Assembly (NCBI GenBank): GCA_039028975.1
Contig: JBCCHB010000057.1
Coordinates: forward strand, 1 to 64,000
From: JAHBNG01 sp039028975
GTDB taxonomy: Bacteria; Chloroflexota; Anaerolineae; Caldilineales; Caldilineaceae
Direction: 5' to 3'
DNA length: 64,000 nucleotides
A program made the position numbers and the translations under genes. Under the pieces are notes generated by a model. The model was given only the letters and a program-made list of their open reading frames with translations, had not been told where the DNA came from and did not search any database. Positions 1 through 9,181 of the stretch are shown here, piece after piece (positions within the stretch are counted from its first letter, which is position 1; every line of letters begins with the position of its first letter).

Positions 1-279
1 CTTTTCTAAGTCAAATGAAGTTTTGCTAAGACCAGAATTCAGATGGATTTGAGCTCAAAATAGCTGTATACCATGAATAGAAACCCGCTCGGTTTGAAGC
101 AAAAGAGTTAAAATGCACCGCGTTTGATCAAAAATAAGGTACCAAGCATAGTTGAAGGTGATGTTTTGAGAAAACTGGGCTGCGGAAACCGCCTCCAACA
201 AGGTAGATACTCTCTATTTTGGATATTTATTTCTGTGGATTCGCCTTATTTTTGAGTTCTGGCCACTGATGGCGATCCC

Positions 280-3042
280 CTACGGCTGTACCCACCCAAT
301 GGCGTAGATACCATCTTTGCGAAATGGCACAGAGATCCAATTCATCTCTGTACTGCGTTCCTGGTTATTCGGCTCAACGACTTCCCACCCACTGGTTGGG
401 CTGAAGTGGAGAATGAGCAACTCTTCTTCTAATGAATCAGGCGGTGGATCGGTAAGAATAAATTCTCCCTTGAAATCAATCGCCGGTTGGTAAGAGAGCG
501 TCAAGAAGAGATCTTGTTGGGTCATCGGGCGCTCGCCCAAACCAAATGTGGTAGGACAATCTGTTTCCCCCCTCGCTGTAATCGTGGCAGGCAGGCGTAC
601 GGCAATGTCCAGCGGTTTGCCCAAAATTCCCTGAATAGGCTTAATGTTGCCATCAGCGTCCTCATATTCCCCTAAGGATGCCACCAACATCTCGTAATTG
701 GTGGCGGCAGAGTAGATGAGCTGATTACAATGTTTGCGCTCGCTCAATGAATAGACGGTAACCATGTCATCTTCTGCAGGTGGTGTAGGTGCGTTGGCGT
801 TAAATGTGCCTGGTCCTACGCCTGAGGTTTTATACCAGGTCATCAACTCTCGCTCGGACTGCACAACGCCCCCCACGCGATAGGCAACATTTAGGTACAC
901 AATGCCATAATTGGGAAGAGAAGGACTACCTTGTTGCGCTGCGATGGTTGCCCGCCAATATTCGTTGGGGCCTTCTGTCGGGAGCTGTTCGAGCGCAGCT
1001 TTCCAATGGCAACGCACGTTGTTATCGGGGCTACAAAGCTGGACAACTGGCTCGACAGTCACATTCACGTTGGCGACCGAAGGCAATGTGACGTGCGCAG
1101 TCAGGGAAATTACTTGGCCACCGCCGTTGACCTCATATGCCAAATCCATGGAAGCCGCCCAAGATTGAGACTGCAACGTAATTGTGCCCTCTGGGCTGAC
1201 AGGTTCTTCCCCAAACCAGCGCCCGCCCAGCAGCGCAGCACCATCAGGCGTAAAGCTTTCGCCAAAGACCTTAAACTTATCACTCGATTCTTGGGCACCA
1301 AGCAGCGTAATATAGCCATTCCAAGAATTGTCCTCAATCGTCTGGGTGACCACTCGCCCTTGATGCCAGATACGTTCTGTTGCACCCCTTACTTCGGGTC
1401 GAACCAAATACCCTTGGACGGCGTTCAGGGGTGGTTGTATTTCGGGATTCGCGACGTTTGCTATCACATTCATCCGGGCGTTAATGCTACTTTCCTCTGT
1501 CACTTTTTGTCTCTGGTCCCATGCACCACTTTGAGTTGCTGCACGAATGTGATCCGATGCATTGGTAACAGTCGCCTTTTGTCGAGATTCCTCTCCCTCT
1601 GAAATCGCTCCCCCCATTTGTAGCGGCAGATAAATCGAGGGACTTGGTTCGGAGGGTGATATAGCGGCTGGATCGAGCAACGGTGGGGTTTTGTTCACTA
1701 GAAACGAGGTCAGCCCCAATCCGGTGATCGGGTTGCTAGGAGCACCACAGCGGATGGATGGTAGTGTTTCAGCATTTTCGAGTTTTTGGATGGTATACCA
1801 GTTGGCCAGCGTCTCGCAGTCGGCCTGACCGTGAACGTGAACCTGTTTGGTGTCTGCGCATCCTGAATCGAGTGGTACAGATGACTGCCAGAAGAAATCA
1901 GATGTATAGTGCCAATCCATGATGCTAGCCGCGCCTGTTAAGAATTGGCTATTAGCGGCGCTGTCACAATCTGTCCTTTGGCCAGTAACTGTCTGATATT
2001 CATCATAGAGAAAGAGTGCATAATGGGCCCATTCGTGGACAATGGTACGGTAGCCGGGGCCGTCGTCCCAGTTGCCATATTTTGTCATATCTTTGGGGCC
2101 CATCGAGTCCACGCTACCATAGAGCTTCATGTGATGTGCTTCCACATCTTCATCAGCACCGCATGCGATAGCGTAGCCTACCATAGCGAGATCGTTCTTG
2201 TTGGCACAACCAACCCAGTTGCGCCCTAATATAATGGCACCGGGTGAATAGACAGTGGTGGAGGTGACGAGAGCTGTAGCCGTGTAGCGGATCGATTCAC
2301 TGACCATGCCGCCCACCTGTGCCGAGGGTTTTAGATCATTGGCAGGAAGAATGCGAATGTCAGCGCTCTCCCAGCCCTTACCATCGGTGTGTACAGTCAT
2401 GGGACCAAAGGTCATGGTGCCATCAGTCAATCCATAGAGATGGCTAGCCGCGCTGTCGACAGCAGGGTTTTGGGTACTCTCACTGCCCAATCCGATCAAC
2501 AAGTTTTCAATATAAGGATCGTCTGCAGGCGGCTCCCAAGCCAAGCTTGCCACCAGATTAAAGAGGACAAGCGTATTATCTTGGCTAATCACAACTTCCT
2601 GGGTGTCACCACCCGGCTCAATCGCTAAAAGCTCGGTTGTTCCTGGCTGCCAACTTGTGGTATAAACCCAGTATGCAGGACCATGTTCAGGCTTGCCAGA
2701 GGGTTGCGTGTGCCAAAGCAACATGGCCGCAAAATATGTACAACCAGTCGGCAAGGGAAGGGGAGCACGGCCATCATTGGTGGTCAGAAAGCGCAGGTCC
2801 TCAGGTGTTTGGTCGTTTAAACTATCAAAACAGAGAAGACGGATATCTTGTCCGTCGAGTCTGTTCTCGTTATCATAGAAGACAAGGCTCCCAATCTCAG
2901 ATGGTTGTGGAATTGTCGAAGTTATGGTTGAAGTTTCCGCGCTGACGCGGATGGATGTTTGTATCAGAGATAATAGAGCGATTGTCAGTAACAGGCTTCC
3001 CAGTGAAGCTTGAATCCAAGGTCGTCGAATTGTTTTGAACAT
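280..3042 (-). CDS. Secreted CLCA-like zinc metalloprotease
   Basis: A 920-residue protein with a signal peptide (hydrophobic stretch at about residues 10-33, then a VSAETS cleavage region), so it is probably exported. At residues 336-349 it has HEWAHYALFLYDEY. The HEWAH...DEY pattern is the zinc site of CLCA metalloproteases (H336, E337, H340, with D347 in the place of the third ligand). CLCA proteins are best known from animals; bacterial relatives are few and poorly studied. The rest is beta-rich and not recognised. An internal IYLPLQ near residue 470 resembles the tail motif of other secreted proteins here. GAGGAG lies about 7 bases before the ATG. The gene is divergent from the CHAT gene. 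The peptidase call rests on the motif alone; substrate unknown. Confidence 0.72.
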   Translation of the reverse strand: MFKTIRRPWIQASLGSLLLTIALLSLIQTSIRVSAETSTITSTIPQPSEIGSLVFYDNENRLDGQDIRLLCFDSLNDQTPEDLRFLTTNDGRAPLPLPTGCTYFAAMLLWHTQPSGKPEHGPAYWVYTTSWQPGTTELLAIEPGGDTQEVVISQDNTLVLFNLVASLAWEPPADDPYIENLLIGLGSESTQNPAVDSAASHLYGLTDGTMTFGPMTVHTDGKGWESADIRILPANDLKPSAQVGGMVSESIRYTATALVTSTTVYSPGAIILGRNWVGCANKNDLAMVGYAIACGADEDVEAHHMKLYGSVDSMGPKDMTKYGNWDDGPGYRTIVHEWAHYALFLYDEYQTVTGQRTDCDSAANSQFLTGAASIMDWHYTSDFFWQSSVPLDSGCADTKQVHVHGQADCETLANWYTIQKLENAETLPSIRCGAPSNPITGLGLTSFLVNKTPPLLDPAAISPSEPSPSIYLPLQMGGAISEGEESRQKATVTNASDHIRAATQSGAWDQRQKVTEESSINARMNVIANVANPEIQPPLNAVQGYLVRPEVRGATERIWHQGRVVTQTIEDNSWNGYITLLGAQESSDKFKVFGESFTPDGAALLGGRWFGEEPVSPEGTITLQSQSWAASMDLAYEVNGGGQVISLTAHVTLPSVANVNVTVEPVVQLCSPDNNVRCHWKAALEQLPTEGPNEYWRATIAAQQGSPSLPNYGIVYLNVAYRVGGVVQSERELMTWYKTSGVGPGTFNANAPTPPAEDDMVTVYSLSERKHCNQLIYSAATNYEMLVASLGEYEDADGNIKPIQGILGKPLDIAVRLPATITARGETDCPTTFGLGERPMTQQDLFLTLSYQPAIDFKGEFILTDPPPDSLEEELLILHFSPTSGWEVVEPNNQERSTEMNWISVPFRKDGIYAIGWVQP

Positions 3043-3209
3043 TGAGTGTCTCCTCGCTCATTTGTGCAAGCATTGGGATCAAGTTTGGCCATTATGCACC
3101 AAGTTTCGGCATTAGGCTCTTACCAAAAATTATCGACAATTTTGTGTCGATGTTGGACGAAGCGACTTCACGCTTGCTACCGAAGGCCCCGAATTGTCAA
3201 TGGTGAACG

Positions 3210-3283
3210 GTGAAGTATGAATTGTGAATGATGGTGCCGGTGCTGCGGCCATCTTCATTCGCCATCCACAATTCATACTTCAC
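3210..3283. repeat. Perfect 17-bp inverted repeat between divergent genes
   Basis: GTGAAGTATGAATTGTG (3210-3226) and its exact reverse complement (3267-3283) enclose a 40-base loop with further pairing (ATGATGG against CCATC). It lies between the starts of the CLCA-like protease and the CHAT gene. It could be a REP-type palindrome or a hairpin in the 5' leader of the CHAT transcript. There is no T-run, so it is not a standard terminator. Confidence 0.8.
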
Positions 3284-3329
3284 TATTAGCAATTCTGCTA
3301 GGCTCTTATAAAATCACATCTACAAAGAA

Positions 3330-6146
3330 ATGTCGATATCCAGTTTAGACATTTACTCTAAAGACGAACACGCAATTTCATTTCTTTCCTGCAATCAGCT
3401 GCCTTTTCTATTCCATGTTATGAACTCATCACAGTTTGCTCTCTCTGTTGATCAACTCCTTGACTTACTGGCAGTGTTTGAGCAAATACCCCAAGCCGTG
3501 CTGGCTAGATTGCTGGATCGACAAAGCGAGGAGGTTGATTGGCAGGCGCTGGCATCTCGGCCAGAGATTATCCGGCACGGTGATGAGCTTTCCATGGTCC
3601 CATCCATAGCAGCCAAAAGACTCGCCCAGTTGGAAAAGGAGAGTAAATCACGCTTTCAGCAGCTTCACCACGAGGCATTGACACTGCTCGTCGCAGAGCT
3701 TGAGGCGGGTAAAGCCACGGTCGGGTCCATCCTGCTGGCCGTCTTTCGTCGATTGGCCGATCATCTTCTGGCCGATCGAGCGGGCGGGTTTGAGGAATTA
3801 GTTGTGTCTGCTCGGAAGTGGCCATGTCAGTCACAGGACTTTCAGCAGTGGCTAGACTATTACGTGGGCGTAAGCCAGCTAGAGCAAGATGCCTTTGAAG
3901 AGGCATTGGCGAGCTTCGACAGGTTGCTTGCCCAGCCAAGCTTGGCGGATAAATTACATGGACGTTTACTCAATTCGCGTGCCAACGTCTACAGAGTCAA
4001 AGGACGGCATGAAGACGCGCTCAACGGGTACAGATCCAGCCTGAGTATTTGGGAGAGGCTCAGCGACGCACAAAATGCTGGGAAGGCGTTGCTCAATATG
4101 GGGGCGTCGGCCTACTATTTACAAAATTATGCCAAAGCAGAGCCGTGGTTGGCGCAAGCGGCTGCTATTTTTACAGAAGAGCAAATGCCCGTCCTGTATG
4201 GTGCTGCTGAAAATGGCCTTGGTTTGGTCTACCGCGATCAGGGGAGGTGGGCTGATGCAATGCGTCATTTCCAAATTTTTATTAAAGAGAGCACTACACG
4301 TGGTTCCTCAGACAGCGTGGGTATAGGGCTGCTCAACGTCGGCGAGGTGCAGCTCTTCCAGGGCCACCTGGAAGAGGCCATCCAGACGCTTCAACAGGCG
4401 TTGATTCAGATGGAGCGGCGTCTATTTGTGATCGATGTCCATCTCCACCTGGGTTTGGCCCACTGGGGATTGGGGCAAACCGCGCCAGCCGAGGATGCCT
4501 TTGCAGCAGCAGCCCGGCTTGCCCATGAGTTGGACCGCAAAGAGGTGATACCTCATGTTGCTTATTGGCAGGGCGTCGTAGCCGAATCGATTGGCGATTT
4601 TGCAACAGCCGAAGCACGCTACCAAGAGGCAATTGCCATCATTGAAGAGAGCCGCCATCCCCTCACAGAAGAAGGACTCAAGATTAGCTTGCTTGGGCGC
4701 TGGCAGCAGATCTACGAGGCACTGGTGCTGCTCTATTGCAAGACTAATCGTACGGAAGATGCCTTTCAGTGGGCCGAACGATCTCGGGCCAGAGCGTTTG
4801 CCGAGCTTTTGACAAGCAGCACTTTGACGGCCAATAACACGCGAGAGGCTCACAACGAATCTGCTGTCACGGTCAGCATGGAGGGCCTACAAGCGTGCTT
4901 ACCGTTGGATTCGGCAGTCCTCTGCTATTTCACAACGGGTGTGTTGGCCAGCGATATACCCATGCTCAGTGCAATTCCGGCGGATAACCCGTTACGTCAG
5001 CGGCTCTTGATTGAACCGAACACCCTCTGCTTTGTCATCACCCGAGAAAAGTACTTTGCCCATCAGTGTCCGATTGATCCAAACCTCTTTACAATGGTCT
5101 CGCCCCGTGGATATGATCCCAATCGCTGGCTGGAACCGGCCGTCATTGAGCATCTTTCCACTACACTGCTGCCTATAACAGAGATGCTCAAGCAGCAGCG
5201 TCTCTATATCATTCCCCACGGCCCGCTCCATCTTGTTCCCTTTGCGGCCCTATATAGATGGCCAGAAAAGTTCTGTCCTCTCTTCTCGGAATATTCGGAG
5301 CAGGTTGAACAAGAGCCGGGACAAGACTTTTCTGGCGAAGTATATCACGAGAATGGACAGCATGGCGCGGTTGTCTCTCGGCCGATCCAACCCATGACCA
5401 CCGTGCCAAATGCGACTGTATTAGCCCATCGCCTCCAATCCAATAGAGATGCTAAAACCAATTCAAGATGCTATCACTCTGCACTCACGGTTGGTTACAA
5501 TGGTGATGTTGGTGGAAAGATGCTGAAATATACAGAGCCAGAGGTAAATGCTGTTGCAGGGCTGTTAGGTGGGGACGCCATTGTGGGAAAAGAGCCTAAA
5601 AAAGGACGACTGCGCTCATGTGCGGCGTCAAAAAAATGGTTGCATATTGCCTGCCACGGCTGGTTCAACCATGATGAGCCTCTGAGTTCCTACCTGGAAA
5701 CGGGCATTGGGGAGCGGTTAATGGCCAAAGATGTCCTCGAAACGTGGTCTCTAGACGCAGAATTGGTGACGCTTTCGGCCTGCCAGACTGGTGTCAGTCG
5801 CGTATTACGAGGAGATGAACCAATGGGCCTGGTGCGCGGTTTTCTAGCGGCAGGGGCGAAGGCGGTGTTGGTTACCAAATGGCCGGTCGAAGATCTACCA
5901 ACCTGTTTGTTGATGTTGCGCTTCTATCAACTGCTAGCGGTTAGCTCAACCGTCGATTTGAGCTACACACTCCTGACAGCCCAGCACTGGTTGCAAACGC
6001 TTACGTTGCAAGATGCTCAAATATTCTTAGCCCAATTTGGCATCAAGCCAGCGGAGGATGATCTGTCAATTGAGGCAACTGGAGAATCGCTTCCCTTTTC
6101 TCATCCTAAACATTGGGCGGCATTTACGTTGGTCATTGGGAAGTGA
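3330..6146 (+). CDS. TPR-CHAT domain protein (caspase-like peptidase)
   Basis: A 938-residue cytoplasmic protein. Residues about 170-490 are tetratricopeptide repeats (for example 211-250, 251-290, 291-330, 331-370). The C-terminal third is a CHAT domain, a caspase-like cysteine peptidase, with the catalytic pair visible as H776 in IACHG and C818 in LSACQTG, followed by the usual GLVRGFLAAGAKAVLVTKWPV. CHAT proteins act in bacterial conflict and programmed-death systems; TPRs usually sense or bind partners. Residues about 642-672, just after the typical PHGPLHLVPFAAL strand, are encoded by a dispersed palindromic repeat (family C), so about 30 residues look inserted. The gene converges, 13 bases apart, on a zinc-finger gene that follows an ECF sigma factor. 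No strong ribosome site precedes the ATG at 3330. Confidence 0.88.
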   Translation: MSISSLDIYSKDEHAISFLSCNQLPFLFHVMNSSQFALSVDQLLDLLAVFEQIPQAVLARLLDRQSEEVDWQALASRPEIIRHGDELSMVPSIAAKRLAQLEKESKSRFQQLHHEALTLLVAELEAGKATVGSILLAVFRRLADHLLADRAGGFEELVVSARKWPCQSQDFQQWLDYYVGVSQLEQDAFEEALASFDRLLAQPSLADKLHGRLLNSRANVYRVKGRHEDALNGYRSSLSIWERLSDAQNAGKALLNMGASAYYLQNYAKAEPWLAQAAAIFTEEQMPVLYGAAENGLGLVYRDQGRWADAMRHFQIFIKESTTRGSSDSVGIGLLNVGEVQLFQGHLEEAIQTLQQALIQMERRLFVIDVHLHLGLAHWGLGQTAPAEDAFAAAARLAHELDRKEVIPHVAYWQGVVAESIGDFATAEARYQEAIAIIEESRHPLTEEGLKISLLGRWQQIYEALVLLYCKTNRTEDAFQWAERSRARAFAELLTSSTLTANNTREAHNESAVTVSMEGLQACLPLDSAVLCYFTTGVLASDIPMLSAIPADNPLRQRLLIEPNTLCFVITREKYFAHQCPIDPNLFTMVSPRGYDPNRWLEPAVIEHLSTTLLPITEMLKQQRLYIIPHGPLHLVPFAALYRWPEKFCPLFSEYSEQVEQEPGQDFSGEVYHENGQHGAVVSRPIQPMTTVPNATVLAHRLQSNRDAKTNSRCYHSALTVGYNGDVGGKMLKYTEPEVNAVAGLLGGDAIVGKEPKKGRLRSCAASKKWLHIACHGWFNHDEPLSSYLETGIGERLMAKDVLETWSLDAELVTLSACQTGVSRVLRGDEPMGLVRGFLAAGAKAVLVTKWPVEDLPTCLLMLRFYQLLAVSSTVDLSYTLLTAQHWLQTLTLQDAQIFLAQFGIKPAEDDLSIEATGESLPFSHPKHWAAFTLVIGK
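5255..5345. repeat. Family C palindromic repeat, copy 1 (inside the CHAT gene)
   Basis: An imperfect palindrome with GGCCAGAAAAGTTCTGTCC at its left end and GGGACAAGACTTTTCTGGC at its right end, sharing CTCTTCTCGGAA-type interior sequence with the intergenic copies at about 14841, 45634 and 58071. It is read through in frame by the CHAT gene with no stop codon. Confidence 0.85.
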
Positions 6147-6159
6147 GCCTTAACTCGGG

Positions 6160-6915
6160 CTATATACCAAAGGTCACTTCGAGGCTACTCAGCCGGGCCA
6201 CGGGAATCTCCTCAAATGCTGCAACCCCCCAGGCATCGGTGGTGGCGCTATGCTGCTCATCGCCCACCTGAACGTGCACGGTACGTCCACCAAGTGCTGG
6301 CCAGGCCTCGCCCGGTGGCGTGATAGTGATCTCAACCAAGCACATAGTCTCTGCTTCGGCATCCTGATAGACGGCCAGCCGCATGGGTACAGCTGTTGGC
6401 GGCAGTTGCTCTGGCTGAATTTCATAGAGTAGTTCTTGGAATCGGGCATTGTCCGCGGCACGCACCAACGCCGCGCTTTGGAGCATATCCTGAGGCGGCT
6501 GTAGCAACACCAAGAGTTCCTCAGTCAGCTGCACGCGAATTGTGTCCGCCATCCGAGTTATTGTTTCGGATAGTAGCTCAGCTAGGGTTGGCTTCCTACC
6601 TTCTGCAGATATTTGCAAGAAGCCCAAGTCTGGGGTTAGCAGAGAGACGGGTACAGGCAATGAATCAGTACCCAATGCCAGCTCCAAATCATAGAGGCGC
6701 GCATAGACGTCTGCACATGTCAGGCAATTATCCAAATGCAGTGCAATCTCTTCAAATGCTCCAAGATAGTCAGCCCCTGCAAGCTGAGCCTCAACATAGT
6801 CATGAAGCAGCGGCTGGTAGCCATCGCATTCGTTCCGTGGAGGGGTATCAGCCATCAACAACTGACGGAGTTTTTCTTTGCCAGCATCAAAGCTGTTTGG
6901 TGTAGTCGTTGACAT
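6160..6915 (-). CDS. Zinc-finger (anti-sigma-like) protein paired with an ECF sigma factor
   Basis: A 251-residue protein. The N-terminal part has C30 and then H60-x3-C64-x2-C67 (HLDNCLTC), the zinc-binding pattern of ZAS-type anti-sigma factors. No membrane segment is visible, so it is probably cytosolic. The C-terminal 60 residues (PGEAWPALGGRTVHVQVG and on) look like a small beta-sandwich. It lies downstream of the ECF sigma gene on the same strand (365-base gap) and ends 13 bases from the convergent CHAT gene. A role in restraining that sigma factor, or in linking it to CHAT activity, is inference from domain and position. Confidence 0.62.
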   Translation of the reverse strand: MSTTTPNSFDAGKEKLRQLLMADTPPRNECDGYQPLLHDYVEAQLAGADYLGAFEEIALHLDNCLTCADVYARLYDLELALGTDSLPVPVSLLTPDLGFLQISAEGRKPTLAELLSETITRMADTIRVQLTEELLVLLQPPQDMLQSAALVRAADNARFQELLYEIQPEQLPPTAVPMRLAVYQDAEAETMCLVEITITPPGEAWPALGGRTVHVQVGDEQHSATTDAWGVAAFEEIPVARLSSLEVTFGI

Positions 6916-7280
6916 CGTTCGATTTCTATTTGGCTTTGGCTCATGACGGGTTCCAAGGATCTCGACTTATTTTGACGTGCTCTTACTCATGAAATCCACG
7001 CTGAATTCATGCAGATCCCAGGAATGCGTCATGAGCGTTGGCTTTTATGGAGTTTCGACACAAGTTTTCTGTGGTTCGACTCGCTTTTAGACAGTTATTC
7101 ACTATCAGTGTGTTCCTAGGTTTCGTGCTTCTTCTATCCTTATGACGCTTTTGGGGGCCAAAACCTTTCCTCGAATTTTTGCACCATTTGGCCAAGACCA
7201 CTATGTGAGTAGGCTGTGAGCCACATTTTAACAGTTTAAGATGGGCATCGTAGGTGCTATTTTTAACTGCGCAAGCCTAG
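6916..7280. other. 365-base gap, no gene recognised
   Basis: Lies between the sigma factor and its downstream zinc-finger gene. A 64-codon minus-strand frame here has no ribosome site and no recognisable motif. No hairpin with a T-run, RNA gene or repeat copy was seen. Confidence 0.5.
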
Positions 7281-7895
7281 CTAATCGTTACCTAGGAACG
7301 TTTCCAGATGCTCCCATTTGCGGAGCTTGCTGAGGTTGCGCGAGCGTGTCACCTGGATGTGGCTGGGCAGGACAGTCTGATGGCTATCCTGGCTCTCTCG
7401 CTCGGCCAGTGCTTCGTCCGGAACATCGTCCAAATAACGCCCCACGACTACTCGAAAAGAACGTTCACTAATGGGGCTACGGCGCAACCCCTGCCGGATC
7501 GACTCTTCTTGATCCCACGCCACAACCACAGCTTCTGGTGATTCAATCGCGCCTGGCTCAGCAGTGGTCTGATACCCATTCGACTCTTCATCCAGCCGCT
7601 GGAGCCGATTGCGCCTTCGCAGTTCATCTATACAGATATTGGCCACAATCCGCTTGGCCCAAGTGCGAAAAGCCCTTGCCTCGCCGCATTCGTCAAGACG
7701 CTTGTGAATCCGAACCAGCGCGTCTTGAGTGCAATCCTGGGCCAACTCAGATGCATCCACTTGATCACGCACAACATGGAGCGCGGCAGGATACAAAAAT
7801 GCCCACAGGTTGCGGAATCCATCTGCTTGTTGTGCAGCATCGTCGCTTGTGCATTGGGCGTATAAGACAGTACTTTCGACAAATGATTGGGTCAT
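7281..7895 (-). CDS. ECF-type RNA polymerase sigma factor
   Basis: About 204 residues from the ATG at 7895; the frame extends to a TTG at 7916. Region 2 is clear: an ELAQDCTQDALVRIHKRL core, then AFRTWAKRIVANICIDELRRR. Region 4 is present but divergent (VVVGRYLDDVPDEALAERE ... IQVTRSRNLSKLRK), with a serine/histidine-rich loop in the helix-turn-helix. It would direct RNA polymerase to a small regulon. The zinc-finger gene downstream is its likely partner, and the convergent CHAT gene may be a target. Sigma-factor identity is secure; the regulon is unknown. Confidence 0.82.
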   Translation of the reverse strand: MTQSFVESTVLYAQCTSDDAAQQADGFRNLWAFLYPAALHVVRDQVDASELAQDCTQDALVRIHKRLDECGEARAFRTWAKRIVANICIDELRRRNRLQRLDEESNGYQTTAEPGAIESPEAVVVAWDQEESIRQGLRRSPISERSFRVVVGRYLDDVPDEALAERESQDSHQTVLPSHIQVTRSRNLSKLRKWEHLETFLGND

Positions 7896-8314
7896 GTACA
7901 GAGTGCTCGTGTTCAATAGACTATGGCGGCATTAAGATATTGTAAAAGCAGTGGGCATTATAAGGAAATTGCAGGTGACAGCTTAATCGACACGAATACA
8001 TCCTGGAGGGATTGGGAGGAACCCATCCCCCTACGAAATCTCATTCCGCAACTGATAGATTTCATTCCACGCCCTAGACAGCTCGTTATTCTCAAATTTC
8101 AAAATCCCAAAATGAATAAAATGATCTGTACCCATTGACGCAAAGAATTACATCGCAGATCTTGAAGAAATATCAAACCAATTTCAGCATGATTATTTGG
8201 TAAGTTAAGCCAGCCGTTTGGTGAAAAGTGTGGTAAAATGTGTCAATCAATCGGTTTTGCTTTGCATCCAATTGGATGGTGGCTGCAGATATCCCAACAA
8301 GAAGAAGGTGAACG
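7896..8314. promoter_or_regulatory. Divergent intergenic region; weak extended -10 before the conflict operon
   Basis: This 419-base region separates the minus-strand sigma factor from the plus-strand conflict operon. TGGTAAAAT (hexamer at 8234-8239) fits an extended -10 element without a good -35. A ribosome site, AAGGTGAACG, directly precedes the ATG at 8315. A 71-codon plus-strand frame at 7923 has no supporting feature. Confidence 0.35.
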
Positions 8315-9181
8315 ATGCAACTTTCTGGCGCAGAGATTCAACGGTTCCAAAAGGCACTTCTTAAGGCGTACCCCACAGAAGAAGCGTTGGAACAGATGGT
8401 GGGTGTTACACTAGAGGAAAACTTAAATGAACATGTGAAAAATGAGAATCTTGGCACTAAGGTTTATGAGTTGATTAAATGGGCCGAAAGCCAGGGGCGG
8501 CTTGATGAGTTGCTCAAGGGCGCTATTGCTCAGAATCCTGGTAATCCTTCCCTCCAACCCTTTGCCCAAAACATTAAAAGTACAGCTACCGATACCCCCC
8601 CGTTACTTCCATACTTAGTTGACCGAAGCCAGCATGTTTACGAATTTCGCAATGCTTTGACAGAAGCGGTGAAGCCCGATTTGGCCCCTCTAATTTGTAT
8701 CGTATACGGAAATTATCAACAATGCCATGATAAGTTCATAGATCGTTTGGCATCTGAAGAAATCCCTAAAATATACGTAAATCTGACGAACAATCAAATA
8801 CAGAGTCAAGTCTATGTACATAAAAAGCCTTTGACTTGGCCTGACTGGTGTGATACCTCTAGTAAATTGTTCGGGCATTTAAGATACTCATTAGAAAAAG
8901 TGCTTGAAACTGCTACTGGCAATGACTATGCATCTATCACCGAAGCCATCAACAGATTATTGGCAGAAGGCCTAGTATTAGTAAATACCTTAGTACAGGA
9001 AGAACAACTATATGCATATGAATCTGGCTTGGATGGAATCAAAGACTACATAAAGTTTTGGCAAAATGAAATTTGTATTCAGCCAAAAGGGCGTTTGATC
9101 GTCTGCTTATGTATCAGATACGATGCAAAACAGCCTCCTAGCCTTCTAGAACGTCTATGGGGTGATCGCAAAAAAAAATAG
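8315..9181 (+). CDS. EAD1-iSTAND conflict-system protein (N-terminal part, frame broken)
   Basis: 288 residues. Residues 1-88 (LSGAEIQRFQKALLKAYP ... LIKWAESQGRLDELLKGA ... NPGNPSL) fit effector-associated domain 1, a small helical adaptor that recruits partner effectors by EAD-EAD contact. From residue about 97, LVDRSQHVYEFRNAL followed by ICIVYGNYQQCHDKFIDRL fits the inactive STAND (iSTAND) module, in which the P-loop has decayed (no GKT/S). The frame stops at TAG straight after a run of nine A (9170-9178). The conserved C-terminal part of the domain continues in the +1 frame to 9467. With eight A the product would be a continuous 383-residue protein. First gene of the operon with MoxR and the vWA-like/lipase genes. 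Domain calls are from memory of family signatures. Confidence 0.8.
   Translation: MQLSGAEIQRFQKALLKAYPTEEALEQMVGVTLEENLNEHVKNENLGTKVYELIKWAESQGRLDELLKGAIAQNPGNPSLQPFAQNIKSTATDTPPLLPYLVDRSQHVYEFRNALTEAVKPDLAPLICIVYGNYQQCHDKFIDRLASEEIPKIYVNLTNNQIQSQVYVHKKPLTWPDWCDTSSKLFGHLRYSLEKVLETATGNDYASITEAINRLLAEGLVLVNTLVQEEQLYAYESGLDGIKDYIKFWQNEICIQPKGRLIVCLCIRYDAKQPPSLLERLWGDRKKK

Noticed and set aside
88..130. CGGTTTGAAGC ... GCGTTTGATCA as a possible fifth family A copy
   Set aside because: Only one short end resembles the family and the complementary end is absent.
931..1602. 223-codon plus-strand frame opposite the CLCA-like protease
   Set aside because: Antisense to a gene with a signal peptide, zinc motif and ribosome site; composition is Cys/Arg-rich shadow-like, with no domain and no ribosome site.
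7007..7201. 64-codon minus-strand frame between the sigma and zinc-finger genes
   Set aside because: Basic, low-complexity composition, no ribosome site and no recognisable feature.
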